NCBI GenBank assembly: GCA_021740385.1
Contig: JAIOZY010000017.1
Location: 1 to 64,000, forward strand
Reading direction: 5' to 3'
Origin: Prolixibacteraceae bacterium
Lineage (GTDB): Bacteria > Bacteroidota > Bacteroidia > Bacteroidales > Prolixibacteraceae
DNA: 64,000 bases
The notes below the pieces were generated by a model. The model worked only from the letters and a program-made list of their open reading frames with translations. It did not search any database and had not been told where the DNA came from. Every line of letters starts with the position of its first letter. The stretch's first letter is position 1. Shown one piece after another: positions 55,714 through 64,000 of this stretch. The translations under genes were made by a program, and so were the position numbers.

Positions 55714-57372
55714 ATGCAGGAAAACCAAAATATCGATAAAAAATCATTACGGTTTATTAAAGGTAAACAAACCGATTGGGATGAATTGGCAAAAGATTGC
55801 GTTTGTTTTGCCAATGGACAGGGAGGTTTCATTCTTATAGGAATTGAAGATGAAGATTCAGTACCTCCAAACGGGCAAAAGATAAAAGACAGGACTTTGC
55901 CTGAAAAAATTCAGAAAGCCATCGTTGAGCGAACCACAAATGTTGGTGTAGCTGTTACAATTCAACAAGCCCCCAATAAAGCTGAATACATACAGATTCA
56001 GATTTTTAGGAGTGTGCAAACCATTGCTGCCACCAACGATGGCAGATATTATATTCGGGTTTCTGATACTTGTCGCCCGGTTCCGCCGGATGAAATGTCC
56101 CGGTTGGCGGCTGAAAAAAATGCATTTATTTGGGAAGAACAAACAAATAAAAAAATACCGGCAAGCCAGTTCGATACAGACAAAAAAAATTCCTTTTTAA
56201 AGGCAATTAGAAATTCGACAAGAGTAAGCACATTTGTTAAAGAAAAATCGAACGATGAAATACGGGAACACTATTTTTTTAAAAAAGCAGGGTTTTTAAC
56301 CAACCTTGGAATTCTTTGGATTGGAAACAGAAACGACCGGGCAGGCTTATTATTTCCTCCTGCAGTTCAGGTAATCCGATATAACGAAGCGGAAGAAAAA
56401 GTCTGGAAACTAAATTTGGATGATTTCCGGTACAATCCTTTTGAACTACTCGAACATGTTTTAAATGATGTGCCCGACTGGCAGGAAAGCGCTGAAATTG
56501 CCGATGGCATTTTTCGAAAAAATATCCCGTTTTTCCCTTTGGAAGTTGTACGCGAATTAACAGCAAATGCTTTAGTACACAGGTCGTACACTACCAGAGG
56601 AGATATTTTCATCAATATATTTTCCGACCGGCTCGAAATTCATAGCCCGGGAAGATTGCCTTTCGGCGTTACCCCCTCAAATATTTTAAGTCAATCGGTA
56701 AGACGTAATGAACATCTTTCAAAGGTTTTCTACGATTTAGGCTTGATGGAAAAAGAAGGTAGCGGATTCGATTTAATCTATGCCCGTCTGTTAAGTTCAG
56801 GTAAGCCAATTCCGGTGGTAAAAGATTATGACGACCGGGTGACGGTTATCATTAAAAAACAAATTGTAAACAAACAGGTAGTCCAGTTAATGGATAAGGC
56901 TGGTAAAGAATTTCAGTTAAGACAAAAAGAGATTATTTCCCTCGGTCTTATTGCCCAACATGAAACCCTTAGTGCCATTGAAATTTCCAGGCTTTTAAAT
57001 CAATCTGATGAGCAGGGATTAAGAAACTGGCTCGGAAGATTGCCTGATTTTGAATTGATTCTGAGTAAAGGAAAAACAAAAGGAACTCAATACTATGTAA
57101 ATCCGGAATATTTGCGAAAACTAAATTTCAAAGCGAAAACCACGCTGAAAAATATTGAAGATTATCGACTGGAAGAATTAATTTTTAAAGACATTGAGAA
57201 TTATCCCAACAGTGCTTTTGGAGATATACATCTGCGTATAGGTAAAGAAATCAATAAGCATAAAATACGAAGGGTGTTGAAAGGAATGTTGGATAATAAA
57301 CGTATTTCCTGCAAAGGAGAGAAGAAAGGAAGAAAATATTTTATTGAGCAAAATCTGCGAAATACTCAATAA
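55714..57372 (+). CDS. AlbA_2/HATPase-type putative transcriptional or DNA-binding regulator
   Basis: A 552-residue protein. The N-terminal domain (about residues 10-125, with FANGQGGFILIGIEDED) is the Schlafen AlbA_2-like fold. Further on, VVRELTANALVHRSYTTRGD and IHSPGRLPFGVTP resemble the HATPase_c_4 domain that often accompanies AlbA_2. The C-terminal third has a helical, winged-helix-like region (EISRLLNQSDEQGLRNWLGR). Such proteins occur in defence islands as regulators or effectors, without a settled activity. It lies 23 bases after the helicase. Confidence 0.8.
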   Translation: MQENQNIDKKSLRFIKGKQTDWDELAKDCVCFANGQGGFILIGIEDEDSVPPNGQKIKDRTLPEKIQKAIVERTTNVGVAVTIQQAPNKAEYIQIQIFRSVQTIAATNDGRYYIRVSDTCRPVPPDEMSRLAAEKNAFIWEEQTNKKIPASQFDTDKKNSFLKAIRNSTRVSTFVKEKSNDEIREHYFFKKAGFLTNLGILWIGNRNDRAGLLFPPAVQVIRYNEAEEKVWKLNLDDFRYNPFELLEHVLNDVPDWQESAEIADGIFRKNIPFFPLEVVRELTANALVHRSYTTRGDIFINIFSDRLEIHSPGRLPFGVTPSNILSQSVRRNEHLSKVFYDLGLMEKEGSGFDLIYARLLSSGKPIPVVKDYDDRVTVIIKKQIVNKQVVQLMDKAGKEFQLRQKEIISLGLIAQHETLSAIEISRLLNQSDEQGLRNWLGRLPDFELILSKGKTKGTQYYVNPEYLRKLNFKAKTTLKNIEDYRLEELIFKDIENYPNSAFGDIHLRIGKEINKHKIRRVLKGMLDNKRISCKGEKKGRKYFIEQNLRNTQ

Positions 57373-57452
57373 AACATTCAGTAAAATACTCAATAAAATA
57401 CTTAAACCCATGTTATACAATAATTTATAATGCTAAAAAAATAATAATTTAC

Positions 57453-60400
57453 ATGCAAAAGCACGAAGCTCAAAATATCATCGAAAGCACCTTTAACGCT
57501 TCATTTTCTGAAGAGAAGTTTACGCTTTTCATTAAAAACCTGTTAAACGATATTGATACCACCCGGTACAACGAATACCGCGGCAACCTCATCAAAGATG
57601 CCTACAAAGACCACATCAGGCAATACAAACGCATCGGGAAATACACCGACCCCAATGGCGATGCCCTGGATGTATTGATTGTTGAGGTAAAAGACCAGAC
57701 AAAACTTGATAAAACACGGACATCATTGCGCAACTTCGTAATAAGCCACCTCGATAGCTTTGAAAAGGATTATGCACTGGTAGCCTTTTATTCCAACTCA
57801 GACCACGGTGCCGATTGGCGTTTCTCATTCGTTAAACTGGAATACAAAACAGAAGTTAAAGAAGGTAAACTCAAACAAAATAAGGAGCTTACACCCGCAA
57901 AACGTTATTCGTTTCTGGTTGGGGTTCATGAAAAAGCGCATACCGCAAAAAAACAATTGTTGCCTTTGCTCGAGAATGTTTACAACAACCCTACCCTTGA
58001 AGAACTGGAAGAAGCCTTTAGCATTGAAAAGGTTACCGATGAGTTTTTTGAACAATACAAATCGTTGTTCCTGATATTAACTGAACAATTCAATAAAGAC
58101 AAAAACGGATTAAAAGAACAATTGGCGGCTGCAGGAATTGATATTCCACGTTTTACTAAAAAACTCCTGGGGCAAATTGTATTCCTGTACTTTCTACAGA
58201 AGAAGGGATGGTTAGGCGTACCTAAAGCCGAAAAATGGGGCAAAGGAGAAAAAAAATATCTTCAAAAGTTATACGATGATGCAGAGGAAACAGGAAAAAA
58301 CTTCTTTGGTGATTACCTGCAACACTTATTTTATGAAGCATTGGCGCACAAACATAGCGATGAAGGGATAAAAGGATATTATAAAAAGTTAGGATGCAAA
58401 GTGCCCTTTTTAAATGGAGGATTGTTTGAAGCCGATTACGATTGGCAAAGTAGCCGAATTACTATCCCGAATTATCTTTTCCGTAACGATGAAAAAGTAA
58501 ATAAAACCGGTGATGTTGGCACAGGTGTTCTCGATGTGTTCGACCGTTATAACTTTACCATTAAAGAAGACGAACCCTTAGAAAAAGAAGTAGCGGTTGA
58601 CCCCGAAATGCTGGGTAAGGTTTTTGAAAATATGCTGGATGTTACTTTACGGAAAAGTCAAGGTGCATTTTATACCCCTCGTGAAATTGTACACTATATG
58701 TGTCAGGAAAGCCTGATTCATTACCTCGACAATGCGGTAAATACCTATACAAAAACCTATCAGGAATTGGGCAATGCTCAAACCAACCTGTTTGGTAATA
58801 CAGGAAAAAATGGGCAACAAAGCCTGATGCAAGAGCAAAATCAGATTATTATTCCGAAAGATGATATTGAAGTTTATATTCGTAAAGGATTTTTTGCGCT
58901 GGAAAACGACCAACGGGTTTTGCGTGAAGGCAAGGAAACAAAAACTTACAAATTTCAGTTACCGGAAAGTGTACGTTTAAACGCCGATTTACTGGATGAA
59001 AAGCTCACTGATATAAAAATTTGTGATCCTGCTATTGGTTCAGGAGCTTTTCCGGTAGGCTTGTTGCACGAGTTGGTAAATGCTCAATTGGTATTAAAAC
59101 AGTACCTCAGCGATAAATACCTAAATAAAAAACTGAAAGCACTTGAAATAACAAAGGCAGACATTGAAGAAAATTCTGACAAATACAACTACAGGGTAAA
59201 ACGCCATACCATACAGGAAAGCATTTACGGGGTCGATATTGATGCCTCGGCCATTGACATTGCCCGTTTACGGTTATGGCTTTCGTTGGTGGTTGACGAG
59301 GAAGACCTGGATAATATTGAAGCCCTGCCCAACCTCGACTACAAAATTGTTTGCGGAAATTCATTAATTGGCTTGCCCGAAAATGCCATGCGAAACCTTG
59401 AGGTAGAAAAGGAATTGGAAACCTTAAAAGAAGAGTTTTTTGCCGAAACCGATGAAGCCCACAAAAAAGAGTTACGCACAAAAATTAACACAAAAATCAG
59501 GCAATTATTAGACACCGCTGAAGAGTTTGCGGGCTATAAAATTGATTTCGATTTCAAACTATTTTTCTCTGAGGTTTGGCATTACAAAGGTGGTTTTGAT
59601 GTTGTTATCGGTAATCCTCCATATGGTGCAAAACTTTCTCAATCAGACAAATATATTTTAAAAGACATTTATTCATTAAAATCATCAGAAACAGCTATCC
59701 TTTTTATAGAATTGTCATTTAGGCTATTAGGAAATACAGGTACACAAACTTATATTATTCCAAAACCATTAACATATTCTTCAAACTATACCAACACTAG
59801 AAACTTTATTGAAAGATATTTAATTGAAATCGTTGATTGTGGTAAAGCCTTTGCAAACGTAAAATTTGAAACGATAATAATTGTAAATAATAAATCTAAT
59901 AAATTAGGGGATTCATATAAGAATAAATTATTCACCAAATTTCATGATTTTCAATATTTATCGACAATTAAAAAGAACACAAAATCAGTTTTTGGATTTT
60001 TTCTTAATGGCGTAAAAGACAATGAGATAGATTTGGCTAAAAAAGTTTTAGCTACATCTAAATATTTAGGTGATTATTCTTCTAACAGACGTGGTGGAAT
60101 GTTTCAGAATGATATTGAACAAAAAGGTAATATTCCAGTGTTTGGTGGTAAAGAAATTACTCGATGGGGATTTAAACAACCAAAAGGATATGTCAATAAC
60201 ACGACTAATATTGAAGCAAATGCATTGTTACATAAAAACTCAATTCTTGTTCAAAATATTGTTGCTCACATAACAAATCCCATTGACCAGATTAAAATAA
60301 TAGCTTGTTTGCCAAGAACATCAGATAACGTTTTAATACTCGATACTATTAATCAATTGACATGTACCCATGATAATATTTCACCTGAAATTTTATGGAT

Positions 60401-60884
60401 ATTATTGAAATCAAGCTTTCTCAATTGGTATTCTTATCGGTTCATTTTTGGTAAAGCAATAAGAACAATGCATTTCGACAATACTGTCACAAATAAAATA
60501 CCGCTATCAAATAGACTTTTAAGCCTAATCACAGTTGAAAAAAATAATATCAAAACTATTGTTGACTATATACTTTTTATTCAATCAAGGAACAATTTGC
60601 TTTATTCATATTTTGATGATTTAATTGACTCAATTGTCTTTGAACTCTACTTCCCCACCGAAATCAAATCAGCCGGAAAAGAAATTTTAAAACACTTGGG
60701 CAACCTGCCTGCCGGACAGGCAGGTTTAAAACCCATTGATGACAGCATGAGCGACGAGGAAAAACTGGCTATCATCCAAAGCGAGTTTGAACGCCTGTAC
60801 GACCCCAACCACCAGGTGCGCAACAATGTAGAAACATTGGATAGTGTTGAGGAAGTGCGAATAATTAAGGAGGCGCTGAAATGA
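57453..60884 (+). CDS. Eco57I-type DNA adenine methyltransferase / type IIG restriction protein
   Basis: 1143 residues. The methylase core has the SAM motif DPAIGSGAFPVGLLHELV (about 525) and the catalytic NPPY (GNPPYGAKL, about 722), typical of gamma-type N6-adenine methylases. An N-terminal segment with LDVLIVEVKDQ (Asp73, Glu78, Lys80) could be a PD-(D/E)xK nuclease, tentative. Residues about 730-1070 look like the target-recognition domain and are visibly richer in A/T and less like the rest in codon use. Near residue 1085 the chain reads NLPAGQAGL, encoded by a dispersed palindrome (60702-60726). It is the last gene of the operon. Confidence 0.88.
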   Translation: MQKHEAQNIIESTFNASFSEEKFTLFIKNLLNDIDTTRYNEYRGNLIKDAYKDHIRQYKRIGKYTDPNGDALDVLIVEVKDQTKLDKTRTSLRNFVISHLDSFEKDYALVAFYSNSDHGADWRFSFVKLEYKTEVKEGKLKQNKELTPAKRYSFLVGVHEKAHTAKKQLLPLLENVYNNPTLEELEEAFSIEKVTDEFFEQYKSLFLILTEQFNKDKNGLKEQLAAAGIDIPRFTKKLLGQIVFLYFLQKKGWLGVPKAEKWGKGEKKYLQKLYDDAEETGKNFFGDYLQHLFYEALAHKHSDEGIKGYYKKLGCKVPFLNGGLFEADYDWQSSRITIPNYLFRNDEKVNKTGDVGTGVLDVFDRYNFTIKEDEPLEKEVAVDPEMLGKVFENMLDVTLRKSQGAFYTPREIVHYMCQESLIHYLDNAVNTYTKTYQELGNAQTNLFGNTGKNGQQSLMQEQNQIIIPKDDIEVYIRKGFFALENDQRVLREGKETKTYKFQLPESVRLNADLLDEKLTDIKICDPAIGSGAFPVGLLHELVNAQLVLKQYLSDKYLNKKLKALEITKADIEENSDKYNYRVKRHTIQESIYGVDIDASAIDIARLRLWLSLVVDEEDLDNIEALPNLDYKIVCGNSLIGLPENAMRNLEVEKELETLKEEFFAETDEAHKKELRTKINTKIRQLLDTAEEFAGYKIDFDFKLFFSEVWHYKGGFDVVIGNPPYGAKLSQSDKYILKDIYSLKSSETAILFIELSFRLLGNTGTQTYIIPKPLTYSSNYTNTRNFIERYLIEIVDCGKAFANVKFETIIIVNNKSNKLGDSYKNKLFTKFHDFQYLSTIKKNTKSVFGFFLNGVKDNEIDLAKKVLATSKYLGDYSSNRRGGMFQNDIEQKGNIPVFGGKEITRWGFKQPKGYVNNTTNIEANALLHKNSILVQNIVAHITNPIDQIKIIACLPRTSDNVLILDTINQLTCTHDNISPEILWILLKSSFLNWYSYRFIFGKAIRTMHFDNTVTNKIPLSNRLLSLITVEKNNIKTIVDYILFIQSRNNLLYSYFDDLIDSIVFELYFPTEIKSAGKEILKHLGNLPAGQAGLKPIDDSMSDEEKLAIIQSEFERLYDPNHQVRNNVETLDSVEEVRIIKEALK
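60702..60726. repeat. Dispersed palindrome inside the methyltransferase gene
   Basis: Arms AACCTGCCTG (60702-60711) and CAGGCAGGTT (60717-60726) are perfectly complementary around CCGGA. The repeat is GC-rich against its AT-rich surroundings and reads NLPAGQAGL in frame, so it appears to have been inserted without breaking the gene. Confidence 0.75.
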
Positions 60885-60959
60885 GAACCGTAGACTTACA
60901 CATTTTTAGGGAAGCTTACACATCCCACACATAAAAATTGAAAGAATATTTTATTATTA

Positions 60960-61241
60960 TTATTCGTAAATTATTTTGTTCTTTTCGTTTTCGAATTCCT
61001 CATCAGACAAATAACCATTTTCCTTTAATTGTGCAAGTTTTTCAAGTTTGCTTATGCTATCAAAAGAATCTTTAATATCAGGTGTTTTTGAAGGAATTTT
61101 ATAGCCGTCTTTAACAAATTGGTCAAATTTTGGGCAAGTACGTATAAAAGAAAAACCTCCACCGGTGTGAATCAATTCAAAATCGTTAAAACCATTATTG
61201 ACTGCTTTATCTAAATAATAATTTTCGACTTTAGTTGAATA
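60960..61241 (-). pseudogene. SHOCT-domain protein remnant, 5' end broken
   Basis: From 61175 the frame codes 71 residues ending in SKLEKLAQLKENGYLSDEEF plus ENEKNKIIYE, a SHOCT domain. Open reading continues upstream to 61241 as protein-like sequence (KVENYYLDKAVNNGFNDFEL), but no start codon is in frame before the stop at 61244-61242. An ATG at 61248-61246 is one base out of frame (MIIFN, then stop). So the gene probably lost its 5' end by a one-base change, unless the TTG at 61175 starts translation. Confidence 0.6.
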
Positions 61242-61260
61242 TTATCATTTTTTTTGCGCT

Positions 61261-61377
61261 ATGATTCAAAGGTCGATTAAAGAAAATATTTTAGATGGAA
61301 TCGGAGATAATAAATCCATCGTATTGCCTGGGCCACGGCAATGTGGAAAAACTACAAACCTTCAAAAACGGAAATAA
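61261..61377 (+). pseudogene. 5' fragment of a DUF4143-type AAA+ ATPase
   Basis: ATG at 61261 opens a 38-residue frame ending at 61377. It has an N-terminal helix (IQRSIKENILDG), a beta strand (SIVLPG) and the P-loop GPRQCGKTT, which is GPRQVGKTT in intact DUF4143 ATPases. The rest of the roughly 400-residue protein is missing, and the sequence passes into the tail of the convergent T9SS gene. Confidence 0.65.
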
Positions 61378-61776
61378 TTGATCGGGAGAATTTTGAATCG
61401 TTTTTAATGTGGTGCCCGAAACAACATTTACAACTCCGTTTGACGGATTCGGGTATACTTTAAAACCGGCAAGCACATCATCGACAGAATTTCCGCCAAC
61501 GTGCACATCGGTTTCGCTTGAAGAAACATTGCCAAAATTATCAACAGCTTCAACTTCAAATGTATAGTCCCCATCAGCCAGATCGCTTATGGTTGCGGTG
61601 TTGCCCTCTTCGGTGGCATAGATCATTTCCTGCACCAATTCACCATCCTGCAACACATTGTAATAAAAATTCCATACCGAAGCATCTTCCATGTCGCCGC
61701 CCTTTACTACTTCCTGTGCAGAGGAAAATGATGTAAAGAGCACTGTACAAATGATAAATGTGAAAAGTTTTCTCAT
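61291..61776 (-). pseudogene. Type IX secretion substrate fragment, truncated C-terminus
   Basis: 161 residues: a signal peptide (MRKLFTFIICTVLFTSFSSA), a short start of a binding-type domain (VVKGGDMEDASVWNFYY), an fn3-like part (ATISDLADGDYTFEVEAVDN) and the beginning of a type IX secretion tail (FKVYPNPSNGVVNVVS). The tail then runs into unrelated residues (QNSPDQLFPFLK onward) that overlap the AAA fragment. The gene seems to have lost most of its middle and its normal 3' end. Confidence 0.65.
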
Positions 61777-62355
61777 AAGATTTAAGATTAGATTGTTAAT
61801 TGTTCTGTTTATTTTTTAATCGAATGTTACATAACACTCAATCAAGTTTTTATGCTTTTCAGGTTAAACGATTATAGGCACAAATCCGGAATTACAATGT
61901 CACAAATGTTCAAAAAACATAAATGATTGAACATTTAGCGGTAATTGTGGTGCAAAATGTGTATTTGTCTGTAAATGAAAAAATAACATTTTACCCAAGA
62001 CAATTTTAGGTAAAAATTGTGTATTTGAAGGGTATTGTTTGTTGAGTAAAAAGAACTTATTTGTTTAATATTTTCAGGTTCTTTTTTGATTTTTATAAAA
62101 GGAATAACGAAATTGCAATGTTATTTTAAACAAAAACAACGCGATTTCGTTTCTTTTTGGCGAGGGGTAATTTTTACCCCCCATGTTAAATACATTAAAC
62201 CACCCGGAATTATGTATAATTTGATTTTTTTAGGTCTTTAAAATTTTGTATGGGTTTTGGAAGTTTCACTTAACAAAACATGATTACAGATATTTTTTAA
62301 ACAGTAAATGCATGATAAATAAATTTCTATTAACTAATCACTAAAAATTTACACT
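61777..62355. other. Long upstream region of the last gene
   Basis: About 580 AT-rich bases with no gene. GTGTATTTG occurs twice (near 61959 and 62017). TTTTACC and GGTAAAA (about 61990-62017) form an inverted pair. A GGGGTAA/TTACCCC stem with a 3-nt loop lies at 62164-62180. These may be regulatory for the outward gene at 62356, but no full promoter was matched. Confidence 0.5.
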
Positions 62356-64000
62356 ATGAGAATTCTGATTTTTACTTTAGTATTGAGTTTAGCTTCTTTG
62401 GGCCTGTTTGCTCAGGAATGGAACTTTACCGACCCTGAGTTTAATGCCCTTGGAGTAATAACCGAAACAACCACCATTGATGGTTTAACAATTTACGCAA
62501 CAGCGGAAAAAGATGTTGAGGTTGATGGTAATTCGAAATCGATCAACGACATGGATTTCGACTACCGGTTAAAATTTGGCGGTAGCGGGTCTTTTGAAGA
62601 TGACGCACCCCTTGGACGAGTTGTATCTTTTGATATCCCGGCAAACGCCACGCTCTCAATTGCGCTGCAATCATCAAGTTCCAGTTCCGACCGTGAACTG
62701 CTTGTTGTTGATGCAGTATCAGGCGATACCCTGACCATTATGGATGCACTGGGTGAATCAATTAGCTGGGTTGATTACGAATATGAAGGCGAAGCCACAA
62801 CGCTTTGGGTCTATTCAAAATCGAGCGGCATTAACCTTTATTACATTAAAGCCGAAGCACCAACAATACCTGTAGAGCCGGCTGATCCCTTAGCCATATT
62901 CGACCCGGCAGAAGTTGATCCGGCTACATTGCCCGATGGCATGTCGATTGTTGAAATTGACGGTAAAACAATGCTCCAGTGTGTTGTTGACGGCTGGAAT
63001 TCGATCATCGATGTTCCTGAATTCACTTTTGAACCCGGCATGACAGCCTTTGCCGAATTCAAATATGTAGTTGCACAGGAAGACTTTACGGCATCACAAA
63101 TAAATGGTGCCATTCAATTGATCGATACAGTAAATCTGATGACCGTTTCATGGGATCCCAACCCGATACCAACAACTACCGGACTTATACAATCGAACCC
63201 TTCGGGTGAATTTGTAAAAACCTCGGCGGGTGCTGCTGCAACCATGAAGGTGGTTCACCAGGTTCAGTTATTCGGACAGGAAACATCAAGCTGGGGAGCT
63301 GTTGCAGGCGATACCATTTGGGTAGGAAAAGTACGTGCATACAAAGTAGACGAAAACACCATTTTCGACCCGGCCACCTACGATCCCGACGAATTGGTTG
63401 ATGGCATGGAAATCGTTGAAATAGACGGTAAAAAAATGCTCCAGGTTGTGGTTGACGGCTGGAACTCAACACTTGATATACCTGAATTTGCTTTTGAAGA
63501 AGATGACAAAGCTTTTGCCACATTCAAATACATTGTTGCACAGGAAGACTTTACAGCTTCGCAAATTAATGCTGCTGTTCAGTTAATCGATACCGTTAAC
63601 CTTATGACGGTTTCCTGGTCTCCCGACCCGGTTGCATCTACAACAGGCATCATCCAATCGAACCCTTCAGGTGAATTCGTTCGTGGATCGGCTGACATTG
63701 CAGCAACAATGAAAGTGGCCCACCAGGTTCAGTTCTTCGGACAGGAAACATCGAGCTGGGGAGCTGTAGCAGGCGATACAATGTGGGTAGGTAAAGTGCG
63801 TGCTTACAAAGTTGATGAAAATACTATTTTCGACCCGGCTACTTATGATCCCGATGACTTCACCGATGGAATGGAACTCGTTGAAATTGACGGGGAAACT
63901 TATTTAAAAGTTGTTGTCGACAGCTGGAATTCAATTTTAGATGTTCCGGAATTCACCTTGCCCGAAAATGTTAAAGCAAAATGTACGTTTAAATACACTG
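62356..64000 (+). CDS. Secreted multi-repeat protein, cut by the right edge
   Basis: Starts with a signal peptide (MRILIFTLVLSLASLGLFA). The N-terminal domain (WNFTDPEFNALGVITE up to about residue 170) resembles domains seen in Bacteroidota pectate-lyase-type proteins, which is family resemblance only. Then come repeats of exactly 155 residues: the first from Ile181, the second from Ile336, a third from Ile491 that leaves the window. Each has IFDPA, (V/M)DGM..VEIDGK, VVDGWNS, and ASQIN..QLIDTVNLMTVSW, with SNPSGEFV and VGKVRAYKVDEN near the end. The 465-bp unit is nearly identical at DNA level. It is probably a secreted glycan-binding or degrading protein. Confidence 0.85.
   Translation, partial: MRILIFTLVLSLASLGLFAQEWNFTDPEFNALGVITETTTIDGLTIYATAEKDVEVDGNSKSINDMDFDYRLKFGGSGSFEDDAPLGRVVSFDIPANATLSIALQSSSSSSDRELLVVDAVSGDTLTIMDALGESISWVDYEYEGEATTLWVYSKSSGINLYYIKAEAPTIPVEPADPLAIFDPAEVDPATLPDGMSIVEIDGKTMLQCVVDGWNSIIDVPEFTFEPGMTAFAEFKYVVAQEDFTASQINGAIQLIDTVNLMTVSWDPNPIPTTTGLIQSNPSGEFVKTSAGAAATMKVVHQVQLFGQETSSWGAVAGDTIWVGKVRAYKVDENTIFDPATYDPDELVDGMEIVEIDGKKMLQVVVDGWNSTLDIPEFAFEEDDKAFATFKYIVAQEDFTASQINAAVQLIDTVNLMTVSWSPDPVASTTGIIQSNPSGEFVRGSADIAATMKVAHQVQFFGQETSSWGAVAGDTMWVGKVRAYKVDENTIFDPATYDPDDFTDGMELVEIDGETYLKVVVDSWNSILDVPEFTLPENVKAKCTFKYT

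Noticed and set aside
52108-60884. Assignment to DISARM, BREX or another named defence system.
   Set aside because: The required signature genes (DUF1998-type DrmB, PglZ, BrxL and so on) are absent; I only call a restriction-modification-like operon.

Overview
The window looks like a chromosomal stretch of a Bacteroidota bacterium, most likely a free-living or marine member of the Bacteroidales/Marinilabiliales side (inference from gene content, not a database match). Pointers are: Bacteroidota-type promoters of the form TTG-N19-TAnnTTTG, start codons without strong Shine-Dalgarno sequences, a long NusB, the nusB-yajC-ybbR-coaE block, an S46 dipeptidyl-peptidase, an M56/BlaI pair with TonB-type C-terminal domains, a secreted protein with a type IX secretion tail, and an NAD-type dihydroorotate dehydrogenase (PyrK + PyrDB).

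Layout. 266-5076 (minus): a TerB/J-domain protein, coaE, a YbbR-like protein, yajC, nusB and a rhomboid protease. 5069-6702 (minus): threonine aldolase and a secreted glutathione peroxidase. 6871-8597 (plus): dnaX, split between two frames at a run of ten A that contains the E. coli dnaX slippery heptamer. 8610-8858: a nested-hairpin MITE-like element. 8889-17592 (plus): ferritin, a large metalloprotease-like propeller/barrel protein, an XRE regulator, pyrK-pyrDB, a serine hydrolase and a glucosaminidase. 17593-18274: a tandem array of tRNA-Gly(CCC) copies of which only one is intact, followed by 31-bp repeats. 18275-23437 (minus): an S46 peptidase, a 21-unit hexanucleotide repeat, a ClC channel and a surface protein whose signal peptide is put out of frame by a poly(A) tract. 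23592-28058 (plus): a small conserved protein, a NUDIX hydrolase, a Xaa-Pro aminopeptidase, a B3/B4-domain protein and an omega-amidase. 28055-31686: a lipoprotein gene divergent from a BlaI/BlaR1-type pair, with four palindromic operators in the shared upstream region.

31769-37232 (plus): a TPR protein, a broken tag gene, a secreted C1 peptidase, a leucine-rich-repeat lipoprotein and an exported nickel superoxide dismutase. 37387-41143 (minus): a TPR protein and gyrA. 41354-43870: clpC. 43851-50423 (minus): a PP2C phosphatase, an O-antigen-ligase-like protein, a PfkB kinase, fabG and a glycosyltransferase. 50560-51957: mnmE. 52108-60884 is a compact accessory operon: an XRE regulator, an SF2 helicase with an N-terminal phospholipase-D-type domain, an AlbA/HATPase protein and an Eco57I-type methyltransferase/restriction protein. 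It is the best candidate for an under-described defence system here. 60960-61776 is a scar of three gene remnants. 62356 to the end is a repeat-rich secreted protein cut by the window edge.

A recurrent theme is short palindromic dispersed repeats. They lie between genes, inside tRNA-like copies, and in frame inside two coding sequences (rhomboid and the methyltransferase). Homopolymer slippage is a second theme (dnaX and the 22630-23437 surface protein). All assignments are from reading the sequence; no searches were run.
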